Shown here: piece by piece, positions 42,698-51,662 of the stretch | Layout of the letters: every line of letters begins with the position of its first letter | How positions within the stretch are numbered: the stretch's first letter is position 1 | Assembly: GCF_000374045.1 (NCBI RefSeq) | Contig: NZ_KB893314.1 | Span: 1-64,000 of the forward strand | Length of the DNA stretch: 64,000 nt | From: Segetibacter koreensis DSM 18137 | GTDB lineage: Bacteria; Bacteroidota; Bacteroidia; Chitinophagales; Chitinophagaceae | Direction of reading: 5' to 3' | Program-made: the position numbers and the translations under genes | The notes under the pieces: generated by a model | What the model saw: the letters and a program-made list of their open reading frames with translations, nothing else | Database searches by the model: none | What the model was told of the DNA's origin: nothing

Positions 42698-43792
42698 TTA
42701 TTTTTTTCGTTGCTCTTCGATTGCCTTTAATAATTTTTCGTAAGGTTTATTGAACTTTTCAATCCCCTCATCTTCTAATTTTTGAGTAATCTCATCGATA
42801 TTAATACCTATTTCCTTTAGCTTCTCCATTGCCAAGTGAGCCTCATTCAAATTTTCCTCTAAACGGTTTTCAGGGTTGCCGTGATCGCGAAATGCTTCCA
42901 GTGTTTCCATTGGAATGGTGTCAACTGTATCAGGGCCGATTAATGCTTCAACATATTTTACGTCGGAGATAGAAGGATCTTTACTGCTGGTGCTGGCCCA
43001 CAAAACTCTTTGTGGCCTTGCTCCTTTTTCTTCGAGTTTTTTAAATCTTTCGCTGCTAAAAACACGCTTGTAAATCTGGTAAGCTTTCTTTGCGGATGCA
43101 ATCGCCACTTCACCCTTCAGTTCATTAAAGCCCTTTTCATTTAATAAAGGATCTACCATTACATCAATACGGCTTAGAAAAAAGCTGGCAACCGATGCTA
43201 TGTGGTCGATTGGCTTACCTGCACTCAACCTGTCTTCAAGTCCTGCAATATAAGCCTCAGTAACTTCCTCATATCGTCCAAGACCAAAAAGCAATGTTAC
43301 ATTTATATTAATACCCTCACTTATACATGTACGAATGGCAGGAAGGCCCTCGGCCGTTCCGGGTATTTTTATCATTACATTTTTACGGGCTAACCTTTTC
43401 CACAAGTCCCTTGCTTGTCTGATTGTTCCTTCAGTATCACGTGCTAAGAACGGCGATACTTCAAGGCTAACATATCCGTCGGCTCCTTCCACTTCTTCTT
43501 CGTAAACCGATTTAAATAAATCTGCTGCCGCTTGTATATCATCTATTGCCAATGCGTAAAAAATTTCTTCAGGGCTTTTACCCTCTTTTGCAAGCCGAGC
43601 AATTTGCTCATCATAATCACTGCTGCTGCTTATGGCTTTTTCAAATATGGCAGGGTTCGACGTCACTCCTCGAACGCCGTCTTCGTCAATCAGTTTTTTC
43701 AGCCCACCTGATTGTATCAGTTTACGCTCAGTAAAATCAAGCCAGATGCTCTGACCAAAATCATGTATTCTTTTTACATTATTAGTTGACAT
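42698..43792 (-). CDS. tal: Transaldolase (long form)
   Basis: A 364-residue class I aldolase. The active-site Lys lies in NVMIKIPGTAEGLPAI, preceded by YVSLEVSPFLARDTEGTI, and the N-terminal signature DGVRGVTSNPAIFEKAI is present, followed later by QRVLWASTSSKDPSISDVKYVE. These are features of the longer actinobacterial and cyanobacterial-type Tal, not the short TalC/MipB type. It transfers dihydroxyacetone units between sedoheptulose 7-phosphate and glyceraldehyde 3-phosphate. It is preceded by a 298-base gap that separates it from tkt and holds a copy of the 16-base repeat. Confidence 0.95.
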   Translation of the reverse strand: MSTNNVKRIHDFGQSIWLDFTERKLIQSGGLKKLIDEDGVRGVTSNPAIFEKAISSSSDYDEQIARLAKEGKSPEEIFYALAIDDIQAAADLFKSVYEEEVEGADGYVSLEVSPFLARDTEGTIRQARDLWKRLARKNVMIKIPGTAEGLPAIRTCISEGININVTLLFGLGRYEEVTEAYIAGLEDRLSAGKPIDHIASVASFFLSRIDVMVDPLLNEKGFNELKGEVAIASAKKAYQIYKRVFSSERFKKLEEKGARPQRVLWASTSSKDPSISDVKYVEALIGPDTVDTIPMETLEAFRDHGNPENRLEENLNEAHLAMEKLKEIGINIDEITQKLEDEGIEKFNKPYEKLLKAIEEQRKK

Positions 43793-43890
43793 AATATAGT
43801 TGCTTTTAAAAAAATTTTATACAAATACCAGTTATTTAAAAATAACTTTTAAAATATTTTAGAGACGAGCGTTACAACAAATTCAACATC

Positions 43891-43906
43891 GTTGTGTCAC
43901 TCACTT
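43891..43906 (+). repeat. Dispersed 16-base repeat copy (tal-tkt gap)
   Basis: GTTGTGTCACTCACTT, identical to the copies at 4524-4539 and 57483-57498. It lies in the gap of about 300 bases between tkt and tal, which otherwise shows only AT-rich sequence. The bases after the repeat (TGTACTTCATTATTG) differ from the other copies. Confidence 0.65.
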
Positions 43907-44090
43907 GTACTTCATTATTGTCTATTCAACCTTTTCCAGCCAGTGATTTAAACAAGTTTAAAAAACAGCAAGTTTAAAAATTAAAATAATTGGCGAAAAA
44001 TCATTTAAAATGCTATCCACCATTTACTACACGCCACGCCGTTTTTTTTATTATTTATTATTAATAATCAGGGAAATAGCAAATAACGAA

Positions 44091-46103
44091 TTACCTATTA
44101 ATTAATGCTTTGGCTCTCGATACTACATTATCTGTTGTAAATCCAAATTCTTTATATAGATCTTCTGCCGGCGCCGATTCACCAAAAGTAGTCATTCCTA
44201 TTGTATCACCTTCATCCGTTACATATTTATGCCAGCCAAGCACAGAACCTGCCTCAACTGCAAGCCTTTTTTTCATTGCTTTAGGAAAAACTTTTTCTTT
44301 GTAAGCTGCATCCTGTTTTTCAAACAATTCCCACGAAGGCATGCTGATAACTCTTGCTGCAATAGACTCTTCTTTTAGTCTAGCCTGTGCATCTATCAGC
44401 AAAGCCACTTCAGAACCGGTTCCTATTAAGATAATATCAGGTTCTTTTTCAGAATCAGATAATATATACGCACCCTTTTCCAGTTCAATTGCTTTTGCAA
44501 ACTTCGATTGGTCAATAACAGGAATGGATTGCCTGGTCAAAACTATAGCAACAGGGCCATCTTTATGTTCAATAGCTACTCGCCAGGCCTGTGCTGTTTC
44601 GTTCGCATCTGCCGGGCGTATTACCATTAAATTTGGAATAGACCGTAAAGAAATAAGTTGCTCAACCGGCTGATGGGTCGTTCCGTCTTCACCCAAGCCA
44701 ATGCTATCGTGTGTATAAATAAAAATCGGCCTAACCTTCATAATAGCGGCCAGCCGGATAGGAGGACGCATATATTCAGAAAAGATAAGAAAAGTTGCAC
44801 CATAAGGAATCAATCCTTTAGTGAGGGCAATGCCATTTAAAGCAGCACCCATTGCGTGCTCACGAATTCCAAAGTGGAAATTTCTACCGCTTCTGTCGTC
44901 TTTTGTAAAGGAAGTATACTTATCAAGATTAGTATCTGTAGACGGAGCCAGGTCAGCTGATCCACCGATCAGACCAGGCAAACTATCAGCAATGGCATTT
45001 AACACTTTACCTGAAGCTTTACGCGTAGCGACTTTACCTTCAGCGGGGTCAAAAACGGGCAGCTTGTCTTTCCAGCCGTCAGGCAATTTACCCGTTCGCT
45101 CAAGGTCGTACTCTGTCCACAGCTCAGGATACTTTTCCTTGTACGACTGGTATAATTCGTTCCATTTTTGTTCAAGCCTTACGCCCTCATCACCTTTACC
45201 GCGATAGTAGTTCAGTACCTCATCAGGAACAACAAAGGATTGTTCAGGATCAAAACCGAAATTCTTCTTAACCAACTTCACTTCATCCGCGCCAAGAGGC
45301 GAACCATGCGCACTGGCTTTATCCACTTTATTGGGACTTCCAAATCCAATATGTGTACGCACTTTTATCAGCGATGGTCTTTCCGTTTCTTCTTTCGCAT
45401 TTTTTACAGCTTCAGTTAAAGCTTTCAAATCATTTCCATCTGCTACTGTCTGCACGTGCCAACCGTATGCTTCAAAACGCTTGGCGACATCTTCATCAAA
45501 TGCAAGCGAAGTATCACCTTCTATTGATATGTGATTATCGTCGTAGAAATAAATCATGTTTCCTAGTCTTAAATGCCCGGCAAGGGAAGCCGCTTCTGCT
45601 GTCACACCTTCCATGATGTCGCCATCGCTGCAAATTGCATAAATTTTATAATCAAAAAGATTAAAACCAGCCTTATTATACCGGGCGGCAAGATGTTTCT
45701 GCGCTATGGCAAATCCAACTCCATTGGCAAAACCTTGTCCCAGAGGGCCGGTAGTTACATCGACACCATCAACAAGCCCATATTCAGGATGACCTGCTGC
45801 TTTACTATGTAACTGCCTGAAGTTTTTAATATCATCAAGCGAAATATCATAGCCGGTAAGATAAAGATAACTGTACTGTAACATGCAAGCATGACCCGCT
45901 GATAAGATAAACCTGTCGCGGTTAGGCCATTCAGGATTTTTGGGGTTGTAATTCATAGTATGTGCCCAAAGAACATGACCTATAGGGGCTATGCCCATCG
46001 GCGTACCGGGATGCCCTGAATTTGCCTTTTGTACAGCATCGGCAGATAATACACGCACTGTATTAATGCCTAGTTGCTCAATATCTTGTGTTGTTGCGTT
46101 CAT
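44091..46103 (-). CDS. tkt: Transketolase
   Basis: A 670-residue thiamine diphosphate enzyme. The TPP motif is [36 protein letters not shown]-terminal [18 protein letters not shown] and the middle [16 protein letters not shown] segment are diagnostic, as is [19 protein letters not shown]. It moves two-carbon units between ketoses and aldoses. The start is the ATG at 46103; an upstream in-frame TTG at 46142 is inside the previous gene's end and is improbable. It follows the ROK kinase gene by 4 bases and has the normal single-chain length. Confidence 0.97.
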   Translation of the reverse strand: MNATTQDIEQLGINTVRVLSADAVQKANSGHPGTPMGIAPIGHVLWAHTMNYNPKNPEWPNRDRFILSAGHACMLQYSYLYLTGYDISLDDIKNFRQLHSKAAGHPEYGLVDGVDVTTGPLGQGFANGVGFAIAQKHLAARYNKAGFNLFDYKIYAICSDGDIMEGVTAEAASLAGHLRLGNMIYFYDDNHISIEGDTSLAFDEDVAKRFEAYGWHVQTVADGNDLKALTEAVKNAKEETERPSLIKVRTHIGFGSPNKVDKASAHGSPLGADEVKLVKKNFGFDPEQSFVVPDEVLNYYRGKGDEGVRLEQKWNELYQSYKEKYPELWTEYDLERTGKLPDGWKDKLPVFDPAEGKVATRKASGKVLNAIADSLPGLIGGSADLAPSTDTNLDKYTSFTKDDRSGRNFHFGIREHAMGAALNGIALTKGLIPYGATFLIFSEYMRPPIRLAAIMKVRPIFIYTHDSIGLGEDGTTHQPVEQLISLRSIPNLMVIRPADANETAQAWRVAIEHKDGPVAIVLTRQSIPVIDQSKFAKAIELEKGAYILSDSEKEPDIILIGTGSEVALLIDAQARLKEESIAARVISMPSWELFEKQDAAYKEKVFPKAMKKRLAVEAGSVLGWHKYVTDEGDTIGMTTFGESAPAEDLYKEFGFTTDNVVSRAKALINR

Positions 46104-46107
46104 AGTA

Positions 46108-46887
46108 TTAATCTTTTTGTATCGCTGGTATTTTATTTTCAAAAGAATTTACAGCAGTCATCATAGGATTTGTCTCCTTTTTTAACCATAACCGCGCACC
46201 TCCTTTAATCCCGTCTTTATTGGAAACAAGCTTTATATTACTATCTAAATGAAAATTTAAATTTTTTGAATTGCCTCCTCCTATGTACAGATAGTCATAA
46301 TTAAAAACCGTTTTCAAAATTTTTAAAACTTTTTGCATCCGTTTATTCCATTTTTCTTTACCTACTTTCTCAAAAGCCTTTTCACCAATATAATCATCGT
46401 ACGAATCTTTTTTAGCAATAGGATGATGTGCAAGTTCTAAATGCGGCAGCAGATAACCATCCTGCAATAAAGCAGTGCCAAAGCCAGTTCCAAGGGTAAT
46501 AACAATCTCGAAACCAGTTCCGCTTACTACACCAAGGCCTTGCATGTCTGCATCGTTTACCACCCGCACCGGCTTTCCCAATTCATCCTGGAGTTTCTTT
46601 GCCAGATTTACGTTTTTCCAAACATCCGTACCAAGATTGGGAGCTGTAATAATTGTACCTTCTTTTACATAACCAGGAAATCCAACTGATATTTTATCGT
46701 ATTCAGGAAATCCGTCTACTAAGCTTTTAATTGTATCTATTACATTTTCAGGATCGGCAGGCTCAGGAGTGGGAACTCTTTTGTAATCCATTTGCAATTC
46801 GCCACTGCTGTTTAAAATAGTGGCTTTTATGTGAGATCCTCCTACATCAATCGAAAGAATTTTTAAATCTGAAACAGTCTCCTGCAT
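46108..46887 (-). CDS. ROK-family sugar kinase, polyphosphate glucokinase-like
   Basis: A 259-residue ROK-fold kinase. The ATP-phosphate motif [18 protein letters not shown] is at residues about 14-31, the sugar-binding acid is in [13 protein letters not shown] (NDAD replaces the usual NDAN), and [12 protein letters not shown] is the second phosphate loop. The typical ROK zinc Cys motif is missing. The pattern [17 protein letters not shown] with NDADMQG resembles polyphosphate glucokinase. It would produce glucose 6-phosphate for zwf. It is the first gene of the pentose phosphate operon, 4 bases before tkt. Confidence 0.87.
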   Translation of the reverse strand: MQETVSDLKILSIDVGGSHIKATILNSSGELQMDYKRVPTPEPADPENVIDTIKSLVDGFPEYDKISVGFPGYVKEGTIITAPNLGTDVWKNVNLAKKLQDELGKPVRVVNDADMQGLGVVSGTGFEIVITLGTGFGTALLQDGYLLPHLELAHHPIAKKDSYDDYIGEKAFEKVGKEKWNKRMQKVLKILKTVFNYDYLYIGGGNSKNLNFHLDSNIKLVSNKDGIKGGARLWLKKETNPMMTAVNSFENKIPAIQKD

Positions 46888-47000
46888 AAATAGAATTTAT
46901 TGGTGAATATATGTTCTTATGATAAATTTTAAAAGGTTACTATTGAAAAAATTGAACCAGACTTTGAAGGTGGATGATGAAAAAAACTTGTTTAAGAAAA

Positions 47001-47936
47001 CTATTCGTGGTGCTTATTCACTATTTGCCTCACCCCTTCCTGGTAACTTGTTGCTTTAGATTTAAAATATTTTTCGAACTTACTGCTGTCAAAAAAATAA
47101 TCTCTATCATATTGATATCGCATCTCATACAACTCACCCAGGAATGGTACAAACACCCCAAGAGCATGGAGTGCCCATGCAGGTAATAATTGGTATTTAT
47201 AAAATCTTTCTTCTTTTCCCATTTCTGTTGCAAATAGCTTTATCCATTCTTCTCCGGTTAATGAATTGGGGTCTGTAGGTAAATTCCATATTTGATTAAA
47301 GGCTTCGGGAGTATTTCCAAGCAGAGCTGTTGCTTTGCCGGCATCAGGGGTATATGTAAATGAATGTTTCGTTTTTGCACTAAAAAACCATTGGGCTTTT
47401 TTGTTTTTCAAAAGATTCTTATAAACCAACTCTATCAATACACTATTGTTGCCGATGGCGCCATAAAAATCTGCTGATCTTGCAATAAGTGCATTTAATT
47501 TTCCCTTTTCTACATTTTGTAAAATCATATTATCAAGCCTTGCCCTGATCTCGCCTTTTTTGCTTACCGGACTAATTGGAGATCTCTCGGTGATGTGTTT
47601 TACATTGTCGCCACCTATCATATACACATTATCAAAAAACACAAGCTTACTGTTATTTTCTACACACGCATCAATTACGTTATGCATGAGTGGCGGCCAG
47701 ATTTCTCGCCATACTTTTAATTTATAAGGTAGCCCCACTGTAACATATACTATTTGCGAATTTTTTACAGCTTCAAAAATTGCATTACGGCTTGTTAAAT
47801 CTGCAGCAAACAAAGTATCGGTATCATTTACTTTTTTTGGGTTCCTGCTTACCAATCGAATTTCGTTGGTATATGATCGTAGTGATTTGGCAAGGGAAAT
47901 ACCGATAGCGCCTCCTGCTCCTAAAACTGTCTGCAT
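47001..47936 (-). CDS. NAD(P)-binding epimerase/dehydratase-like protein (atypical SDR)
   Basis: A 311-residue Rossmann protein. The dinucleotide loop VLGAGGAIGISLAKSL starts at residue 4, and KLVFFDNVYMIGG (position of the usual YxxxK region) lacks the classical Tyr-x-x-x-Lys pair, so it is an atypical SDR without the standard catalytic couple. ALIARSADFYGAIGNNSV is shared with NAD-dependent epimerases. Function is unknown; related proteins bind NADPH and act as reductases or sensors. A GTG at 47966 would add ten residues before the loop; the ATG at 47936 is preferred because the loop then sits at the N-terminus as in the family. A -7-like box (TACTTTTG, 47996-48003 minus) lies 60 bases upstream. 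Confidence 0.87.
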   Translation of the reverse strand: MQTVLGAGGAIGISLAKSLRSYTNEIRLVSRNPKKVNDTDTLFAADLTSRNAIFEAVKNSQIVYVTVGLPYKLKVWREIWPPLMHNVIDACVENNSKLVFFDNVYMIGGDNVKHITERSPISPVSKKGEIRARLDNMILQNVEKGKLNALIARSADFYGAIGNNSVLIELVYKNLLKNKKAQWFFSAKTKHSFTYTPDAGKATALLGNTPEAFNQIWNLPTDPNSLTGEEWIKLFATEMGKEERFYKYQLLPAWALHALGVFVPFLGELYEMRYQYDRDYFFDSSKFEKYFKSKATSYQEGVRQIVNKHHE

Positions 47937-47995
47937 AGCTGAATGTGGTTTTGGATAAATGAGCACTCAGTCTTGCTAGTATCTCAAGTATATAC

Positions 47996-48003
47996 CAAAA
48001 GTA
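47996..48003 (-). promoter_or_regulatory. Bacteroidota -7 element candidate for epimerase gene
   Basis: TACTTTTG on the minus strand fits TAnnTTTG and lies 60 bases before the chosen start codon at 47936. A -33 box is not clear. Confidence 0.3.
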
Positions 48004-48044
48004 TTTAAGAAAACAGATATTCTTTTAGATGATTTATAATAAGG

Positions 48045-48419
48045 CTATGCTGATGCAGTATTATCGGCATTAGAAGATGCATCTTTATTGGAAAATGAAT
48101 AATTGCGGCTGCAACGGCTTTTCCATTCGTGCGTGAACTTTTCTTTTTCTTCAGGCGTCATGCTTTGCCATTTATTTCTCATCTCACTATTCCAATATTT
48201 TCCACGTCCTCTCCATCCACCTCCACGAAAACCTCCAAATAAAATTCTTGATAAAACAAGAATACCGACTGCCTGGCCGAAAGTTATAACACGAACTCCT
48301 ATTACAGGAGTTAAAATATTATTCCATAAAGTCATTACTATAAATGTAAATAACAATATTGCAACAGCAGCCATCAATATAAAACCTGCTAATTTTTTAA
48401 TCCAAAAAGATTGTTTCAT
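48045..48419 (-). CDS. Small membrane protein linked to an ECF sigma factor
   Basis: A 124-residue protein with two likely membrane helices (about residues 12-33, GFILMAAVAILLFTFIVMTL, and 43-62) followed by a Gly/Arg-rich patch (FRGGGWRGRGKYWN) and a charged segment with the sequence MTPEEKEKFTHEWKSRC, then a disordered Ser/Asn/Ala tail. The MTPEEREKF-type segment recalls periplasmic Spy/LTxxQ proteins and metal-stress regulators. The gene follows the sigma factor gene by 16 bases, so it may be an anti-sigma factor or an envelope sensor; no standard anti-sigma domain can be seen. Confidence 0.7.
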   Translation of the reverse strand: MKQSFWIKKLAGFILMAAVAILLFTFIVMTLWNNILTPVIGVRVITFGQAVGILVLSRILFGGFRGGGWRGRGKYWNSEMRNKWQSMTPEEKEKFTHEWKSRCSRNYSFSNKDASSNADNTASA

Positions 48420-48435
48420 TTTTTAATTTTTTAAT

Positions 48436-49014
48436 TTAATAATTCAATATCTCATCGTGCAATACGCGCAACTTGTTTCTGAGGTGCAGTACTGCATACC
48501 TTTTGCGCGATAATAATGTATTTACCGTTTCACCGGTTTGCTGTGCTATCTCTTTAAAGGACAATCCTTCCAGCTCGTTTAATATAAAGACGTATCGCTG
48601 TTCGGCTGGCAGTTCTTGAAGTGAGTTATTTAATTCCTCCCAAAAAAGTGAACGCAAATATTCTGTCTCGGGATTATTACTATTATCAAAAAGAATTTCT
48701 TTCCAATCAATTTCATCTTCATCTCCCGCTTCATTATAAATATCTGAAAACAGGTCAGGCTTATGTTTACGTTGCTGATCTGTTATTTTATTTCGCGCCA
48801 CTGCAAACAACCATGCTCCTATCTCCTCTATCGGTTTCATTGTTTGAATTAGTTGGTAAAAAACATCCTGCAGTATGTCCTCAGCATCAGACTCTCTCAC
48901 TACCCTTTTTCTTATAAAACCCATAAGTCGTTTGCTATACGTATTGATGACCTGGGTAATATTTTGCCGTTGAGCAGTACTCATTTTAGAAGATATAGTG
49001 ACGGTATCATCCAT
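48436..49014 (-). CDS. ECF-type RNA polymerase sigma factor
   Basis: A 192-residue sigma-70 family protein of the ECF type with only regions 2 and 4. Region 2.2 is DAEDILQDVFYQLIQ, region 2.3-2.4 includes IGAWLFAVARNKITDQQRK, and region 4.2 is LNELEGLSFKEIAQQTGETVNTLLSRKRYAVLHLRNKL, a helix-turn-helix. It directs RNA polymerase to a small regulon, possibly in response to a signal sensed by the membrane protein encoded next. Start at ATG 49014, with an alternative Met at 48984 (MSTAQRQ). Confidence 0.93.
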   Translation of the reverse strand: MDDTVTISSKMSTAQRQNITQVINTYSKRLMGFIRKRVVRESDAEDILQDVFYQLIQTMKPIEEIGAWLFAVARNKITDQQRKHKPDLFSDIYNEAGDEDEIDWKEILFDNSNNPETEYLRSLFWEELNNSLQELPAEQRYVFILNELEGLSFKEIAQQTGETVNTLLSRKRYAVLHLRNKLRVLHDEILNY

Positions 49015-49254
49015 GTACTTAGAAAGACGGATGAGAAAAGATAATATTTTAAAAAATAAAATTTTTTAAAATCTAATTTGTCTATACCATTAAAACAATA
49101 AAGGTTTTACTATTAATAGTATTTTGAAAATTTGGTGTACTACGCCCCTTCTTTAATTGTTATAAAAAAAGAATTCTTCATTGCTTTTTAAAATATTTTT
49201 CATGCTTATTCGTCTACCTGTTATAAACACATTCATTCACCAAAAAATAAAAAC

Positions 49255-49647
49255 ATGTACTACAATCAGTCGTGCGCCGCAAAAGGCGATTATGGAAGCA
49301 GGAATAGACACCAGCTTATCCGATCAATGCAGAGAGCATCAGTTAATATCTACAAAACAGACAACAGTTACGAAATGCTTGTATTTGCTCCGGGAAGAAT
49401 TAAAGAGCATTTTCACGTCGCCATTAAAGGCAGTAAACTTACCGTCTCATACACACCTCCCGAAGGTTTTCCTCGCCCGGATTGGGTTGTAAGAGAATAT
49501 AGCCGTGGCGGATTTGAAAGAACATTTATTCTGGATGAAACTGTTGACGGCACTAACATCAACGCAAAATATGTGGATGGTGTTTTACATGTGAGCATTC
49601 CTCTAAAACAGGGGCAAGCTGCACAACAAGAGATAGCTATTAATTAG
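49255..49647 (+). CDS. Hsp20/alpha-crystallin family small heat shock protein
   Basis: A 130-residue chaperone with an alpha-crystallin domain. The beta strands ASVNIYKTDNSYEMLVFAPG, EHFHVAIKGSKLTVSYTPPE and FERTFILDETVDGTNINAKYVDGVLHVSIPL fit the family, and GVLHVSIPL is the conserved strand (the usual A-x-x-x-n-G-v-L motif). The C-terminal IxI/V motif is present as IAIN. It binds unfolded proteins in the cytoplasm without ATP. It stands alone, divergent from the ECF sigma gene, with a terminator after it. Confidence 0.9.
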   Translation: MYYNQSCAAKGDYGSRNRHQLIRSMQRASVNIYKTDNSYEMLVFAPGRIKEHFHVAIKGSKLTVSYTPPEGFPRPDWVVREYSRGGFERTFILDETVDGTNINAKYVDGVLHVSIPLKQGQAAQQEIAIN

Positions 49648-49664
49648 GATGTACAATGAGAAGT

Positions 49665-49703
49665 AAAAAACGGGTGACACCTACTGTTGTCACCTGTTTT
49701 TTT
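49665..49703 (+). terminator. Intrinsic terminator after Hsp20 gene
   Basis: AAAAAACGGGTGACA (49665-49679) pairs with TGTCACCTGTTTTTT (49688-49702), one mismatch, 8-base loop and a T run. It can also serve the minus-strand gene that ends at 49768. Confidence 0.8.
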
Positions 49704-49767
49704 AGATGTGTGCTATGTATTAAAAAGAGATTCTATAGTGAAAAAGGTATTATTTAAAAAAAGACCT

Positions 49768-50676
49768 CTACTCGTTCCTCATATATTTTTCAATTCCGGC
49801 AGGAGGCTTCCATTTACTTTTATGTTCGAAATGTTGCCATAGAAGGGAAGATAAATTTTTAATTAAAACAATTGCTTCATTATCCGGCGTCCATGTTTGG
49901 TCTTTCAGATTTTTAGTAATAACGCTAAATACGTAGTCACCATGAGGTGCATTTACCAACACAGTTTCGGATCGCGATTCATTAAGCGAGCCATGCTTGG
50001 AAATGGTATGCACATAAGGTGGTATTTGAGACAAAGCTTTATCATCCCAATATATTCTTCCCATATTTCTAACCATACGCTCACTTGCCGCCTCACTTAC
50101 AGCTTGCCCTTTTGCAATCATTGTAAACAATCGGCACATTTCACGTGGAGTTGTTACCCCCCATCCGTACGTATTGTACATATTCTCTCGACCTGCGACC
50201 TTTGAATTTATACGCATATTAATAAAACCATTTTCGCCTAGCCAGTTATTAACATAGTCGCCTCCTACAAGGTTTTGCAACCACCTGCTTGCAGTATTAT
50301 CGCTCATTGTAATCATGAGAAGCGCAACCTTGCTTAACTGAATCGTGTCATTGTTTTTAAAAGATCCTAAAATATCTTCTCCCGGGTATACAATAGAATC
50401 ATTATAAACAAGCTTTTGGTTGTACTTCAGCAAACCTTTTTCTATTTTATCCATTAAACCACATTGTATGCTTACCTTGATCATGCTGGCGGTGGGAAAT
50501 AAGGTATCCGGATTTATTGCAGCACTTTTTCCATTTTTTAAATTTTCAACATAAATACCCACCTGTCCGTTAAAACCCTCTACAAGCTTTTCAAGTTGCC
50601 TGGTAAGTTTTTTATCTGTTTGAGAAAAAGCAGCGAATGAAGATAATAATATGATAAGGACTAGTGTGTATTTCAT
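49768..50676 (-). CDS. Exported class A beta-lactamase-like serine hydrolase
   Basis: A 302-residue protein with a signal peptide (residues 1-19, ending AFSQ). The class A motifs are present in altered form: S64-M-I-K67 (FPTASMIKVSIQCG) is the SxxK active site and MSDNTASRWLQN holds the S-D-N motif; the third motif is K-H-G (HTISKHGSLNES) in place of KTG. The Glu of the omega loop (ExxLN) cannot be assigned. It is therefore likely to be a penicillin-recognising serine hydrolase, and whether it hydrolyses beta-lactams is unknown. The start is ATG 50676; a GTG at 50721 in frame is less likely. Confidence 0.82.
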   Translation of the reverse strand: MKYTLVLIILLSSFAAFSQTDKKLTRQLEKLVEGFNGQVGIYVENLKNGKSAAINPDTLFPTASMIKVSIQCGLMDKIEKGLLKYNQKLVYNDSIVYPGEDILGSFKNNDTIQLSKVALLMITMSDNTASRWLQNLVGGDYVNNWLGENGFINMRINSKVAGRENMYNTYGWGVTTPREMCRLFTMIAKGQAVSEAASERMVRNMGRIYWDDKALSQIPPYVHTISKHGSLNESRSETVLVNAPHGDYVFSVITKNLKDQTWTPDNEAIVLIKNLSSLLWQHFEHKSKWKPPAGIEKYMRNE

Positions 50677-50740
50677 TATAAGAAAATCTATAGGATAAGC
50701 AAATTCAATGGAAACATTCACTTAATTGGATGAAATAAAA

Positions 50741-50762
50741 AAACCTTCTAAAAAGAAGGTTT
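50741..50762 (-). terminator. Intrinsic terminator of the ribosomal protein operon (after map)
   Basis: AAACCTTCT (50741-50749) and AGAAGGTTT (50754-50762) are perfect inverted repeats with a 4-base loop. On the minus strand a run of T follows, so this is a good terminator 17 bases after the map stop codon. Confidence 0.85.
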
Positions 50763-50778
50763 CCATTATATCTATTTA

Positions 50779-51582
50779 TTAATAATAATCGGAACTTAAA
50801 TTAATATTCGCTTTTTCCGCTTCTTCAATCTCCCTAAAGGAGGATAGTATATCTGCTTTCCCTTTTCTAATACATACATTGTGTTCGTAATGGGCAGATG
50901 GTTTATGATCTTTTGTCCTCACCGTCCAACCATCATCATCGTAATACACTTCCTTCACACCAAGGTTGATCATTGGTTCGATGGCCAATACCATTCCTTC
51001 TTTTAATTTAGGTCCGTTACCGCGTTTACCAAAATTCGGAACCTGTGGATCTTCATGAAGACTCCTTCCTAAACCGTGACCTACCAACTCTCGTACCACG
51101 CCATATCCATGAACGCGTTCAGTATAATCCTGTATTGCAAATGCTATATCTCCTACACGGTTTCCATGATGAGCTTTTTCAATTCCTTTATACAAAGATT
51201 CTTTGGTTATTCTCATTAACTTTAAAACAGCTTCTCCAGGATCGCCTATGGCAAAAGTATATGCGCTGTCACCATGAAAACCATTTTTAAAAACACCAAG
51301 GTCAACAGAAACAACATCACCTTCTTTCAGAATATCGTTGGTAGGAAAACCATGCACTACTGCATCATTGACAGAAATACACGCGGTGTAGGGGAAACCC
51401 CTGTAATTTAAGAAATTAGGAACAGCCTTATTATCGCGAATAAATTGTTCAGCAATGTTATTAGCCTGCATAGTCGTAACGCCAGGCCTCAAAAATTTTG
51501 CTACTTCCGCAATTACCTTTCCTACAAGCAGGCAACTCTCGCGCATTAAGGCAATCTCAGACTCAGTTTTATAAAAAATCAT
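50779..51582 (-). CDS. map: Type I methionyl aminopeptidase
   Basis: About 267 residues from the ATG at 51582, which gives MIFYKTESEIALMRES, the usual family start (an ATG at 51600 adds six residues). The five metal ligands are found in the standard context: Asp in VSVDLGVFKNGFHGDSAYTF (two Asp), His in GHGLGRSLHEDPQ, Glu in LAIEPMINLG and Glu near the C-terminus (HNVCIRKGK region). It removes the initiator Met from new proteins. It is the last gene of the ribosomal run, after secY. A hairpin lies in the gap between them. Confidence 0.95.
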   Translation of the reverse strand: MIFYKTESEIALMRESCLLVGKVIAEVAKFLRPGVTTMQANNIAEQFIRDNKAVPNFLNYRGFPYTACISVNDAVVHGFPTNDILKEGDVVSVDLGVFKNGFHGDSAYTFAIGDPGEAVLKLMRITKESLYKGIEKAHHGNRVGDIAFAIQDYTERVHGYGVVRELVGHGLGRSLHEDPQVPNFGKRGNGPKLKEGMVLAIEPMINLGVKEVYYDDDGWTVRTKDHKPSAHYEHNVCIRKGKADILSSFREIEEAEKANINLSSDYY

Positions 51583-51610
51583 ATTTCTTATTCTCGACAT
51601 CTCATAAATA

Positions 51611-51640
51611 AACCTGCCAGGGAAATAATCCTGACAGGTT
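51611..51640 (-). promoter_or_regulatory. Hairpin between secY and map
   Basis: AACCTGCCAGG (51611-51621) and CCTGACAGGTT (51630-51640) form an 11-bp stem with one mismatch and an 8-base loop in the 80-base gap before map. There is no T tract behind it, so a role in RNA stability, attenuation or processing is more likely than in full termination. Confidence 0.5.
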
Positions 51641-51662
51641 TGCAAATTAGATTAAAAAGCTT

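Noticed and set aside
43793-44090. Possible missing gene between tkt and tal
   Set aside because: No frame with protein-like composition on either strand; only AT-rich sequence and a 16-base repeat.
46104-46142. Upstream TTG start for transketolase
   Set aside because: The first 13 residues would overlap the preceding kinase gene and are not conserved; ATG 46103 gives the expected start.
46975-47186. Plus-strand frame opposite the epimerase gene end
   Set aside because: Antisense to a Rossmann-fold gene and without domain or signal features.
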